From Lentzea kentuckyensis (GTDB lineage: Bacteria; Actinomycetota; Actinomycetes; Mycobacteriales; Pseudonocardiaceae), in contig NZ_MUYM01000038.1 in NCBI RefSeq assembly GCF_002150765.1, positions 87,011-134,063 of the forward strand: DNA of 47,053 bases. Reading direction: 5' to 3'. Under the pieces are notes generated by a model. It saw nothing but the letters and a program-made list of their open reading frames with translations, ran no database searches and was not told the DNA's origin. Position numbers and translations under genes: made by a program. Positions 38,850 through 46,827 of the stretch are shown here, in pieces (within the stretch, counting starts at the first letter, position 1; each line of letters opens with the position of its first letter).

Positions 38850-40289
38850 ATGCGGCTCGGCAGGACCGCGGTCGTTCTCGGCGGCAGCGCCGCCGGTCTC
38901 TGCGCGGCGGGGGCGCTCGCCCCGCACTTCGACGAAGTGGTGGTGCTGGAACGCGACGAGTTGCCGGCCGAGGCCGAGCACCGGCGCGGGGTGCCGCAGA
39001 GCAAGCACCCGCACTTCCTGCTGAACTCCGGGCGGCGGGCGATCGGGGCGTTGTTCCCCGGTTTCGAGGACGTGCTCATCGGCGCGGGCGGGTTGCACCT
39101 GATGCCGTCGATGGACGCTGCCTACCTCGACGGGGAGGGGTGGTCGGCGCGCAAGCGGGCGTCGATGACGATGATCTACAGCTCCCGGATCCTCATCGAA
39201 CGGGTGTTGCGCGACCAGGTGCGCGCGCTGGGCAACGTCGTCGTGCGCGAAGGGGTTTCGGTCAGCGGGCTGACGTGCCGCGACGGCGCTGTCGTCGGGG
39301 TGCACGCGAACGACGAGGAGATCGCCGCGGACTTCGTGGTGGACGCGATGGGGCGGGGCTCCGGAGTCGGCGCCTGGCTGGTCGCGGCGGGCTGGCCGGA
39401 GCCCGAGGTGCGGACGCTCGACGCCAAGGTCACCTACACCTCGCGCTGGTACGAGCTCCCCGCCGAACCGCCGGAGTCGTGGTGGTGGCGGCACATCGTG
39501 GTGATGCCGACCCTGCACAAGGGCGAGCATCCTCCCGAGCACGAGTTCCTGGTCAACTTCTTCCCCATCGAGGGCAACCGGGTGATCGCCTGCATGGGGT
39601 CGTGGGGACTCGACATGCCTCGCACCACCGACGCGTTCGTCGGATCGGCGCGGCGCGTGCGGACGCCGTTGTTCGCGGAGGCGATGGAACGATGCACGCC
39701 CACCTCGGACGTGCATCTCACGCGATCCACCGGCAACAAGTGGCGGCGGTACGACCGGTGGCGAACCCCGCCGCGGCGACTGGCGTTCGTCGGCGACTCG
39801 ATCTGCGCCTTCAACCCGTTCTACGCCCAGGGCATCAGTTCCGCGGCGAGTTCGGCGTTGGCACTGCGCGGACATCTCGAACGGGCGACGAGCGTCGACG
39901 GCGAGTTCTCCCGGCAGTTCCTTTCGGCACAACGGAAGTTGCTGAGCGTGCCGTGGGGTCTGGCGATGGCGCGGGACCAGGGTTACGAGTGCGCCGAGGG
40001 CACGGAGAAGCCGCCCGAGTGGCGGCGCAGGCTGCTCGCGGCGGTGTCCGGACCGGCGTTCAGCTTCATCGTCGGCGCCGCCAGGGAGGACGCGGTGATC
40101 GACGAGCACTTCGCCAAGGTGTTCAACCTCGACGAGTCGCTCCGCGACATGATGACCAACCCGCGCGTGATCACCGGACTGCTGCGACACAAGGTCCGGA
40201 CCGCGTTGGGACGTCAGCGGGTTCCGTTCGGCTTCGATCCGCGGGCAGAGCCGCCGGCCACCGACTACTCGGCTGCGGCGACGCGATGA
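38850..40289 (+). CDS. FAD-dependent oxidoreductase/monooxygenase
   Basis: A 479-residue flavoprotein. The FAD motif is AVVLGGSAAGLCAAGAL, and FAFVGDSICAFNPFYAQGISSA-like sequence (LAFVGDSICAFNPFYAQG) is the second conserved site of PHBH/geranylgeranyl-reductase-like flavoproteins. The substrate domain has Trp/His-rich sequence (ESWWWRHIVVM). From memory it resembles hydroxylases and halogenase-like proteins of actinomycete pathways, but there is no Lys-based halogenase motif that I can identify. I chose the ATG at 38850 (GGGGAG upstream) over 38823, which would leave a leader of only eight bases. Its stop overlaps the next gene's start by four bases (ATGA). Confidence 0.82.
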   Translation: MRLGRTAVVLGGSAAGLCAAGALAPHFDEVVVLERDELPAEAEHRRGVPQSKHPHFLLNSGRRAIGALFPGFEDVLIGAGGLHLMPSMDAAYLDGEGWSARKRASMTMIYSSRILIERVLRDQVRALGNVVVREGVSVSGLTCRDGAVVGVHANDEEIAADFVVDAMGRGSGVGAWLVAAGWPEPEVRTLDAKVTYTSRWYELPAEPPESWWWRHIVVMPTLHKGEHPPEHEFLVNFFPIEGNRVIACMGSWGLDMPRTTDAFVGSARRVRTPLFAEAMERCTPTSDVHLTRSTGNKWRRYDRWRTPPRRLAFVGDSICAFNPFYAQGISSAASSALALRGHLERATSVDGEFSRQFLSAQRKLLSVPWGLAMARDQGYECAEGTEKPPEWRRRLLAAVSGPAFSFIVGAAREDAVIDEHFAKVFNLDESLRDMMTNPRVITGLLRHKVRTALGRQRVPFGFDPRAEPPATDYSAAATR

Positions 40290-41284
40290 GCACCGAGTGC
40301 GGGCCGGAGGCGGAAGCGGTCACCCGCGGTCTCGGGTTCGACTGTCACGACGTCTCCCCCGTGATGTCGGTGCGCGCGCCCTGGGATCTCGCGCACTGGA
40401 CGATGCCGCTGCTGGAGCTGCTCGTCGTCGCGGGCGCCGTTTTCGCTTTGGTGCACGCGATTCGACGACGGCGCGCGGGCGACCCGATCAACCTGGCGCT
40501 GTGGTGGGCGTCGCTGGTCTACCTGTTCGTGATCGAACCGCCGCTGTACTTCCCGGAGTGGTTCGGACTCGACGACATCTACGGGTTCATCTTCGCCCAC
40601 AACAGGTTCACCGTGCAGTTCATGTGGGACCGGCTGCCGCTCTACATCGTGGCGTTCTACCCGATGATCAGCCAGCTCGCCTATGAGATCGTGCGCTCGC
40701 TCGGGATCTTCCGGCAACGCGGCGCGCTCGTCGGGGCGGTGGCCGTCGCGTTCGTGTGCCAGGTGTTCTACGAGGTGTTCGACCACATCGGACCACAGCT
40801 GAAGTGGTGGGCGTGGAACCCGGACAACGTCATCGTCAACCAGCCCGCGATGGGTTCGGTGCCGTTGAAGAGCGCGCTGCTGTTCGCGTCCGTCTCGCTC
40901 GCCGCCATGACGTACCTGGTCGTGCGGATTCCGGGCAGGTGGCGGGCGTTGGCGGCCGGGGTGCAGACGCCGTTCACGATGATGATCGCGGGGATCCCGT
41001 CGAGCCTGGCCGGGACGAACGTCACCGCGCAGGCCTGGATCCTCGGCATCGAGCTCGCCCTGATCTGGGGCGCCGGGGTGTGGATCGTCGCGCAGGCCCG
41101 CCCGGACGAGCTGTCGCCGTTCGTCCGGTACTACCCGGCCTGCTATCTCGCGGTGATGGCGGTGTTCTGGCTCGTCGCCGGCGGCAAGCTGGTCAGCAGC
41201 GGGATCTACGCGCTCGCCTGCCTCGCCGGGGCGGGGTTCGTGCTGTTCCGGCTGTATCGGGTGGCACCTGCCTCCTCCACGTGA
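40286..41284 (+). CDS. Polytopic membrane protein of unknown function
   Basis: A 332-residue protein with about eight membrane segments (e.g. PLLELLVVAGAVFALVHAI, NLALWWASLVYLFVIEPPLYF, LPLYIVAFYPMISQLAYE, LVGAVAVAFVCQVFYEVF, ALLFASVSLAAMTYLVV, ILGIELALIWGAGVWIVA). Conserved-looking motifs include EPPLYFPEWFGLDDIYGF and FDHIGPQLKWWAWNP. I do not recognise a characterised family. Its ATG overlaps the FAD oxidoreductase stop, so the two work together, perhaps on a lipophilic substrate held in the membrane. A TetR gene follows 15 bases later. Confidence 0.72.
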   Translation: MSTECGPEAEAVTRGLGFDCHDVSPVMSVRAPWDLAHWTMPLLELLVVAGAVFALVHAIRRRRAGDPINLALWWASLVYLFVIEPPLYFPEWFGLDDIYGFIFAHNRFTVQFMWDRLPLYIVAFYPMISQLAYEIVRSLGIFRQRGALVGAVAVAFVCQVFYEVFDHIGPQLKWWAWNPDNVIVNQPAMGSVPLKSALLFASVSLAAMTYLVVRIPGRWRALAAGVQTPFTMMIAGIPSSLAGTNVTAQAWILGIELALIWGAGVWIVAQARPDELSPFVRYYPACYLAVMAVFWLVAGGKLVSSGIYALACLAGAGFVLFRLYRVAPASST

Positions 41285-41299
41285 GGAAGGATGGTGCTC

Positions 41300-41905
41300 A
41301 TGGGGCACCACGGATGGCAGGGCAACCCGCCCGGCACCGAGCAGGAAGCACGCCGCCGGATCGTCGAGGCGGCGACGGCGTGCCTCGACCGCGCCGGGCT
41401 CGCCAGGACCAGCCTGTCCGACATCGCGACCGAGGCCGGGGTGACCCGGCAGACCGTCTACCGCTACTTTCCCGGCCTGGCCGACATCCTGGGCGCCGTC
41501 GCGATCGCCGGCGTCGAGGAGTTCGCCGTGCGGATGGAACGTCACCTGACGTCGTTCGGCAGCCCGGCCGAGGTCGCCGTGGAGTCCGTGGTGTTCGGCG
41601 TCCGGGCCGTCCCCGAGGAGCGCTACCTGAGCCTGCTGCTGCAGGCGGGCGAGGGCGACTTCTTCACCGGCGCGGTCACGTCCCGCGAGTGGCTCGCGCT
41701 CGGCGCCCGGATCCTGCGCAACGTGCCGGTCGACTGGAGTTCCGCCGGTGTCGTCACCGACGACGACTTCGCCGGGCTCGCCGAGGTCCTCATGCGACTG
41801 TTCCTGTCGTTCCTGCGTTCCCCCTCGACGCCACCGCACACCGACGACCAGCTGCGTGACCTGGTCCGCCGCTGGATAGGCCCCGCGCTGGACCGTCGCG
41901 GGTAA
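41300..41905 (+). CDS. TetR-family regulator
   Basis: About 201 residues. The HTH is LARTSLSDIATEAGVTRQTVYRYFPGLADILGAVA. The ATG at 41300 has AGGAAGG nine bases before it; an ATG at 41291 lacks a spaced site. The C-terminal domain is generic. It is the third gene of the run with the FAD oxidoreductase and membrane protein and probably represses their promoter. No palindromic operator was clear at the promoter. Confidence 0.85.
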   Translation: MGHHGWQGNPPGTEQEARRRIVEAATACLDRAGLARTSLSDIATEAGVTRQTVYRYFPGLADILGAVAIAGVEEFAVRMERHLTSFGSPAEVAVESVVFGVRAVPEERYLSLLLQAGEGDFFTGAVTSREWLALGARILRNVPVDWSSAGVVTDDDFAGLAEVLMRLFLSFLRSPSTPPHTDDQLRDLVRRWIGPALDRRG

Positions 41906-41991
41906 CCACTTCGACACAGGCCTCGGGTGTATCGCGGGCATATCGAAAAACCCATACGCCCCGGCAACCGGCGGCCGTCTTGGGTGGACGC

Positions 41992-42549
41992 ATGTTCAAG
42001 GGCTGGTACTGGATGACGACGGAAACCGGCGCGGTGGTCCTCACGGTGCTCGCGCTGCCGTTGGCCGCACTGGTGATGTGTGCGCTGGCCCTCCACCGCC
42101 GGCGCGCCGGTGTCATCTCACCGTGGCGGAACTCGCTGGCCGACGTCGGCCTCGTCTACGGCACGGTGCCCTGGCTGTGGATCGTCCTGATGCCGGGCGC
42201 GTTCGCCGGAGAGGTGCCCGGCCGGGTCAGCCTGGTGCCGTTCGCGGACCTGCTCGACATGAAGGTGCTCGGGATCGTCGGCAACCTGCTGGTGTTCGCG
42301 GCGGTGGGATGTTTCGCCCCGCTGCGGTTCCCGGCGCTGGCGTCGCTGAAGCGGATCGTGTTCCTCGCGGCGGGCTGTTCGGCCCTGGTGGAGATCCTGC
42401 AGTTCGTCCTGCGACTGGACCGGGTGTCCTCTGTGGACGACGTGCTGCTCAACACCGTCGGTGCCGGGTTGGCCGCGCTGGCGTCACGCCGCTGGTGGCG
42501 CGCCCAGGCCGCCGCGGAAGATACGGCGGCGATATACCAGCCTGTCTAA
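41992..42549 (+). CDS. VanZ-like membrane protein
   Basis: A 185-residue protein with five membrane segments (VVLTVLALPLAALVMCALAL, LVYGTVPWLWIVLMPGA, VLGIVGNLLVFAAVGCFAPL, RIVFLAAGCSALVEILQFVLR, VLLNTVGAGLAAL). The VanZ pattern NLLVFAAVGCFAPL plus ALVEILQFVLRLDRVSSVDDVLLNTVG is clear. VanZ gives low-level teicoplanin resistance in enterococci, but most homologues have other, unknown membrane roles. The gene is 10 bases upstream of a response regulator, so it is part of the signalling operon. Confidence 0.85.
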   Translation: MFKGWYWMTTETGAVVLTVLALPLAALVMCALALHRRRAGVISPWRNSLADVGLVYGTVPWLWIVLMPGAFAGEVPGRVSLVPFADLLDMKVLGIVGNLLVFAAVGCFAPLRFPALASLKRIVFLAAGCSALVEILQFVLRLDRVSSVDDVLLNTVGAGLAALASRRWWRAQAAAEDTAAIYQPV

Positions 42550-42559
42550 GGTGCTCGGT

Positions 42560-43222
42560 GTGCGTGTGCTGATCGTCGAGGACGAGCCCTACCTGGCCGA
42601 AGCCGTCCGGGCCGGGTTGCGGCTGGAAGCGATCGCCGCCGACATCGCGGGTGACGGTGACACCGCCCTGGAGCTGCTCGGCGTCAACTCCTACGACCTG
42701 GCGGTGCTCGACCGCGACATCCCCGGCCCGTCCGGTGACGAGGTGGCCAGGAGGATCGTCGCCTCCGGCAGCGGCATCCCGATCCTCATGCTCACCGCCG
42801 CCGACCGGATCGACGACAAGGTCTCGGGGTTCGAGCTCGGCGCCGACGACTACCTCACCAAACCGTTCGAGCTGCGGGAACTGGTCATGCGGCTGCGGGC
42901 GCTCGACCGCCGGCGGGCGCACGTGCGGCCGCCGGTCAGCGAGATCGCGGGGCTGCGGCTCGACCCGTTCCGCCGCGAGGTCTTCCGCGACGGGCGCTAC
43001 GTCGCGCTCACCCGCAAGCAGTTCGCCGTGCTCGAAGTCCTCGTCGGGGCCGCCGGTGGTGTCGTCAGCGCCGAGGAGCTGCTGGAACGGGCCTGGGACG
43101 AGAACGCCGACCCGTTCACCAACGCCGTCCGGATCACCGTGTCCGCGCTGCGCAAACGCCTCGGCGAACCCTGGCTCATCGCCACGGTCCCCGGTGTCGG
43201 CTATCGGATCGACACCCCGTGA
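42560..43222 (+). CDS. OmpR-family response regulator
   Basis: A 220-residue regulator from the GTG at 42560 with AAGGTG upstream. The receiver has RVLIVEDEPYLAEAVR, the phospho-Asp in YDLAVLDRDIPGPSGDE, and the Lys in GADDYLTKPFELREL. The winged helix is VALTRKQFAVLEVLVGAAGGVVSAEELLERAWDENADPFTNAVRITVSALRKRLG. It is coupled to the kinase by a four-base overlap (GTGA). Its location next to vanZ and a VanS/CseC-like kinase suggests a cell-envelope stress role. Confidence 0.9.
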   Translation: MRVLIVEDEPYLAEAVRAGLRLEAIAADIAGDGDTALELLGVNSYDLAVLDRDIPGPSGDEVARRIVASGSGIPILMLTAADRIDDKVSGFELGADDYLTKPFELRELVMRLRALDRRRAHVRPPVSEIAGLRLDPFRREVFRDGRYVALTRKQFAVLEVLVGAAGGVVSAEELLERAWDENADPFTNAVRITVSALRKRLGEPWLIATVPGVGYRIDTP

Positions 43223-44298
43223 CCAGACGGCAGGGGCACAGCGTCCGGCTGAAGCTCACCCTCAGCTACGCCGGGCTCGTCCTCGTCACCGGCGCCGTCC
43301 TGCTGGCCGTGGCGTGGCTGTACCTGCTGCGCTACGTGCCCAACACCGAGAAGGGCCTGCTCGGCATCGCACCGAACCGGTACCTGCTGTCGCGCATCTT
43401 CGGCCGGGCCGCCGGCATCGCGCTGTTCGGCCTGCTCGTGGCGGGCCTCGCAGGAGGCTGGTTCCTGGCCGGCCGGGTGCTCGCACCCCTCGCGAAGATC
43501 ACCGACGCGGCGCGGACGGCGGCGAACGGCTCGCTGTCCCACCGGATCCGGCTGGCAGGCCGCAACGACGAGTTCCGCGAGCTCGCCGACGCGTTCGACA
43601 CCATGCTCGAACAGCTCGAATCCCACTTCGCCGAGCAACGACGGTTCGCCGCCAACGCCTCGCACGAGCTGCGCACGCCGCTGGCGATCTCGCAGGCCCT
43701 CCTCGACGTCGCCCGCAAGGACCCCACCGCGGATCCGGGCGAACTCGTCGAACGCCTGCACACCGTCAACGCGCGGGCGATCGACCTCACCGAGGCCCTG
43801 CTGCTGCTCAGCCGCAGCGACCGCGGGACCTTCACCCGCGAGCTCGTCGACCTGTCGCTGATCGCCGAGGAAGCGGCCGAAACCCTGCTCACCCTGGCCG
43901 AACAGCGCGGGATCACGCTCGACGTGACCGGCGAGACGACGCACTGCCCCGGTTCGCCGGCACTCGTCCTGCGGATGGTGACGAACCTCGTCCAGAACGC
44001 CATCGTGCACAACCTCCCGGCCGGCGGCACGGTCACGGTCACGGTCCACACCGAATCACGGCAGGGCGCGAGCGTGCTGCGGGTCAAGAACACCGGGCCG
44101 CCGCTTCCGGCGAACCTGCTGCCGACGCTCACCGAGCCGTTCCAGCGCGGAACCGAGCGCGCCCGCACCGACGAGCACGCCGGCGTCGGCCTCGGGCTGG
44201 CCATCGTGCACAGCATCGTCCGGGCTCACGGCGGCACCCTCCGGCTCATGCCCCGTCCCGGCGGCGGGCTCATCGTCACGGTCCGCCTGCCGAACTGA
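43219..44298 (+). CDS. Sensor histidine kinase (VanS/CseC-like)
   Basis: A 359-residue kinase with two membrane segments (AGLVLVTGAVLLAVAWLYLL and AAGIALFGLLVAGLAGGWFLAG) flanking a short outer loop of about 35 residues, a HAMP domain (GRVLAPLAKITDAARTAANGSLSHRI), the H-box FAANASHELRTPLAIS, the N-box LVQNAIVHNL and the G2 region VGLGLAIVHSIVRAHGG. The very short sensory loop is typical of kinases that sense envelope damage in the membrane. It overlaps the response regulator by four bases. Signal unknown. Confidence 0.9.
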   Translation: MTRRQGHSVRLKLTLSYAGLVLVTGAVLLAVAWLYLLRYVPNTEKGLLGIAPNRYLLSRIFGRAAGIALFGLLVAGLAGGWFLAGRVLAPLAKITDAARTAANGSLSHRIRLAGRNDEFRELADAFDTMLEQLESHFAEQRRFAANASHELRTPLAISQALLDVARKDPTADPGELVERLHTVNARAIDLTEALLLLSRSDRGTFTRELVDLSLIAEEAAETLLTLAEQRGITLDVTGETTHCPGSPALVLRMVTNLVQNAIVHNLPAGGTVTVTVHTESRQGASVLRVKNTGPPLPANLLPTLTEPFQRGTERARTDEHAGVGLGLAIVHSIVRAHGGTLRLMPRPGGGLIVTVRLPN

Positions 44299-44314
44299 CC
44301 GTCCACAACGGACC

Positions 44315-45181
44315 TCAGTGCGACACGCCGGCCCGCCCGGAATCGTCGACGCGCACCAGCTGCGCCCGCGGGTACTTCCGGCCCTCCATCGGCACCGGCG
44401 ACCCGGTGAACGACACCGGCGTCCCCGCCAGCAACAGCGTCAGCCCCTCCGGCAGATCATCCCGGGAGACGAACCACGACCCACCCCGCGTGTCGGTGAT
44501 GAACCCGTGCGCCTGCCCGGACTTCCAGGTGGCGACGGTCCCCCGCCGCCGCCCACGAGGCGCCCCCACCGGCGAAGCCACCGCCTCCGAAGACCGCACG
44601 AACGCTCGCCGCAACGGATAGTCAGCCGCATCGGCGGGCGCGAACAACGAGTCGAACCCGGGCGTGAAGTGCGTGGCCGCCCGCAGCGGCGCCGCCGTGC
44701 GCGGCGTCCACGCGGGCGCCTCCACCGCCGGCACGTCCACGACCGGCACGATCACGTGCACACCGCGGTCGCCGAGCCGCGTCACCAGCGGCGTGAAGTC
44801 GGCGTCCCCGGTGAGCAGGACGACCCACTGCAGCGGCACCGTCATCGCGCGGTCCCACGCCTCGAGCGCCAGCTGGACGTCGACACCCTTCTCCTTGCCG
44901 CCGTGCAGCGGCAGGTCGTGACGGACGATTCCGGCGGCGGTCAGGGCTGCGTCGAAGGAGGCGGCCGGCGTGTCGATGCGGCCGCGGGCGTAATGCGCTT
45001 CGGCGACCACACAGGAGTCGAGCGGCAGCCCCGTCTCGGTGTGGACGTACCAGCGCACGGCGTCGTGCAGGCCGTCCAGCGAGATCCGGGCCGCCCGCCG
45101 GTGCGCGGTGGCGTAGAAGTCGCTCAGATAGGCGAACCAGGTGCCGTCGTAGAACACGCCGATGCGGACGATCTTTCCCAC
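44315..45181 (-). CDS. NYN-domain protein fused to a cold-shock-like domain
   Basis: A 288-residue protein. The NYN/PIN-like nuclease domain (residues about 1-160) has the acidic residues in GVFYDGTWFAYL, GVDVQLALEAWD and VLLTGDADFTPLV. A linker follows, then a C-terminal OB-fold like a cold-shock domain, RGTVATWKSGQAHGFITD through GTPVSFTGSPVP. NYN proteins cleave RNA; the attached domain would guide it to single-stranded RNA. It is a monocistronic gene, convergent with the VanS-like operon. Start at the ATG at 45181. The fusion is the notable point; the nuclease activity is inference from the family. Confidence 0.85.
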   Translation of the reverse strand: MGKIVRIGVFYDGTWFAYLSDFYATAHRRAARISLDGLHDAVRWYVHTETGLPLDSCVVAEAHYARGRIDTPAASFDAALTAAGIVRHDLPLHGGKEKGVDVQLALEAWDRAMTVPLQWVVLLTGDADFTPLVTRLGDRGVHVIVPVVDVPAVEAPAWTPRTAAPLRAATHFTPGFDSLFAPADAADYPLRRAFVRSSEAVASPVGAPRGRRRGTVATWKSGQAHGFITDTRGGSWFVSRDDLPEGLTLLLAGTPVSFTGSPVPMEGRKYPRAQLVRVDDSGRAGVSH

Positions 45182-45208
45182 CGGATTGACACTACCTCCG
45201 ACGAGCGA

Positions 45209-45724
45209 TCACACGGCGGCCCGGGTCCGGCGCCACGCGACCACGACGAGTCCGATCAGGCCGAACAACGGGATGGTGCTGATCGCCCACGACAGCCCCA
45301 TCGGCGGCCCAGGCTGTTCCATCACCTGGAGGTTCTTCAGCTCACCGGAAGCGGGCCCCGCCGGGCCGGAGATGTCGAACCGGAACGTCCACGTGCCCGG
45401 CGACGGCAGCGCGTGGATGTCCAGGCCCCACACGTCGCGCTTGCGGGGATGACGTGCGAGCGGGGTGTCGTCCGGCCTGCCGCCGGCCGGGACCATGGTC
45501 AGGACGCCCTTCTTGCCCGCGATGCCGTCCGCGGGCGCGAACGTGAAGTCCAGCGACTGCATGGCTTTCACGGGCCACGTGCTGAAGCCGACGGTCAGGT
45601 TGTAAGGCCCCGCCTGCACCTTCTCGGTGTGCACGACGTTCACCGGCTCGAACGCGAGCGCCGGGGAGGCGAGGCCGAGCAGCAGGAAGCAGGTGCCCAG
45701 GAGTCCCAGCAACGTCTTACGCAT
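45209..45724 (-). CDS. Exported YtkA-like protein with C-terminal membrane anchor
   Basis: A 171-residue protein with a signal peptide (about residues 1-24), a beta-sandwich domain (NVVHTEKVQAGPYNLTVGFSTWPVK, FAPADGIAGKKGVLTMVPAG, VWGLDIHALPSPGTWTFRFDI) and one C-terminal membrane segment (WAISTIPLFGLIGLVVVAWRR). The fold resembles YtkA/CopC-like domains that face the outside and may bind metal. His residues occur in the domain, but no Met-rich copper site is obvious. Its ATG overlaps the stop of the polytopic gene by 8 bases. Part of an operon that continues beyond the window. Confidence 0.72.
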   Translation of the reverse strand: MRKTLLGLLGTCFLLLGLASPALAFEPVNVVHTEKVQAGPYNLTVGFSTWPVKAMQSLDFTFAPADGIAGKKGVLTMVPAGGRPDDTPLARHPRKRDVWGLDIHALPSPGTWTFRFDISGPAGPASGELKNLQVMEQPGPPMGLSWAISTIPLFGLIGLVVVAWRRTRAAV

Positions 45725-46814
45725 GGCGATCTTCCTTTGCTGGTGCGAGGTGGCGCAGCATCTGACCGAACCGCCGGCCGAGCAGTGCGGCGCCGGCACC
45801 GAACGTGGCCGCGAGCACGACGGTGGCGAAGTACCTGCTGTTGGCGTGGAACGGGAGGCCGTGAACGAGGACGAGTTGCAGGGGCACGCAGGCCGCGACG
45901 AGCGCGCCGCCGAGAGCGCCGGGGATCCACACCGGCAGCCGGTGCAGCAGTTCCACCGCCACCGCGACGACGATCAGGCACATCGGGATCGCGTTGGGCA
46001 GCCCCGGGATGCCGTCGGCGTAGTCGCGCAGGGGCAGGCCCGTGGCGTCCGCGTAGACCCTGGCCGCCCACGGTGAGAACCACCAGAACACCGCCTGCAG
46101 CGCCGCCACCGGGACACCGACGGCAAGAGCGCCGCCCCGCCCCTTGAGCGCACTGGCCGCCATGAACAGGATCATCACCGAGATGAACGCCGTGCCCGCG
46201 GACACCGGGTTGACGAGGCCGCCGGGCACCGCGCGCAGGCCGAGCACGGTCACCATGCTGAACACCAGCAGCACGGCCGAGGTCCCGATCACGCCGTAGG
46301 TTCCCCAGCGCTGGTCGCGCGCCACCGCGAAGATCATGACCGTGCCGACCATCGTGATCGAGATCGACAGCAGCAGGCCGATGTGCGGCGGCGACTCGAT
46401 CACCGCGTCGAAGCCGTACAGGCCGTGCCACCACTGGTCCCACAGGCCGTACACCAGGAACAACGCCGCGCCGGTGCCGGAGATCAGGTAGCCGACGGGT
46501 GCCGCGAACGTGCGGCCGAGGACGCCGACCGCGCGGCCGCCGACGATCGGGTCGATCGCCTTGTCACGCTTGGCGTTCGCGGTCGTGATCAGCACGACCG
46601 CGAGGCTCGCGATGCCGGAGAGCGCGCTGCCCGCGTACAGGAACAGGTGCGGCATCGTGAAGAACGTGTCCGGCCCGACGTCGGAGTGCCACTGGATGTC
46701 CCAGGTCAGGCCGATGAGCGAGAGCAGGGTGCCGCCGAGCACGAAGCTCGCCGGGACCAACCCCCTCGGCACGACGAACCTCGCCGGCATCGTCGTTGTC
46801 GCGCTGATTGCCAC
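45717..46814 (-). CDS. Polytopic membrane protein with conserved His/Trp motifs
   Basis: A 365-residue protein with about nine to ten membrane segments. Notable motifs are TWDIQWHSDVGPDTFFTMPHLFLYAG near the N-terminus and LWDQWWHGLYGFDAVIESPPHIGLLLS in the middle: paired His/Trp/Asp residues that look like a metal or cofactor site, repeated twice in similar form (WDxxWHxxxGxDxxxxxPHxxL). A late HGLPFHANSRYF adds two more His. I do not know a characterised member. GTG start at 46814 with GGGGAGGA upstream, between the FixH/YtkA-like genes, so the operon may handle copper or an electron-transfer cofactor. Confidence 0.7.
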   Translation of the reverse strand: MAISATTTMPARFVVPRGLVPASFVLGGTLLSLIGLTWDIQWHSDVGPDTFFTMPHLFLYAGSALSGIASLAVVLITTANAKRDKAIDPIVGGRAVGVLGRTFAAPVGYLISGTGAALFLVYGLWDQWWHGLYGFDAVIESPPHIGLLLSISITMVGTVMIFAVARDQRWGTYGVIGTSAVLLVFSMVTVLGLRAVPGGLVNPVSAGTAFISVMILFMAASALKGRGGALAVGVPVAALQAVFWWFSPWAARVYADATGLPLRDYADGIPGLPNAIPMCLIVVAVAVELLHRLPVWIPGALGGALVAACVPLQLVLVHGLPFHANSRYFATVVLAATFGAGAALLGRRFGQMLRHLAPAKEDRHA

Positions 46815-46827
46815 TGATCCTCCCCTT

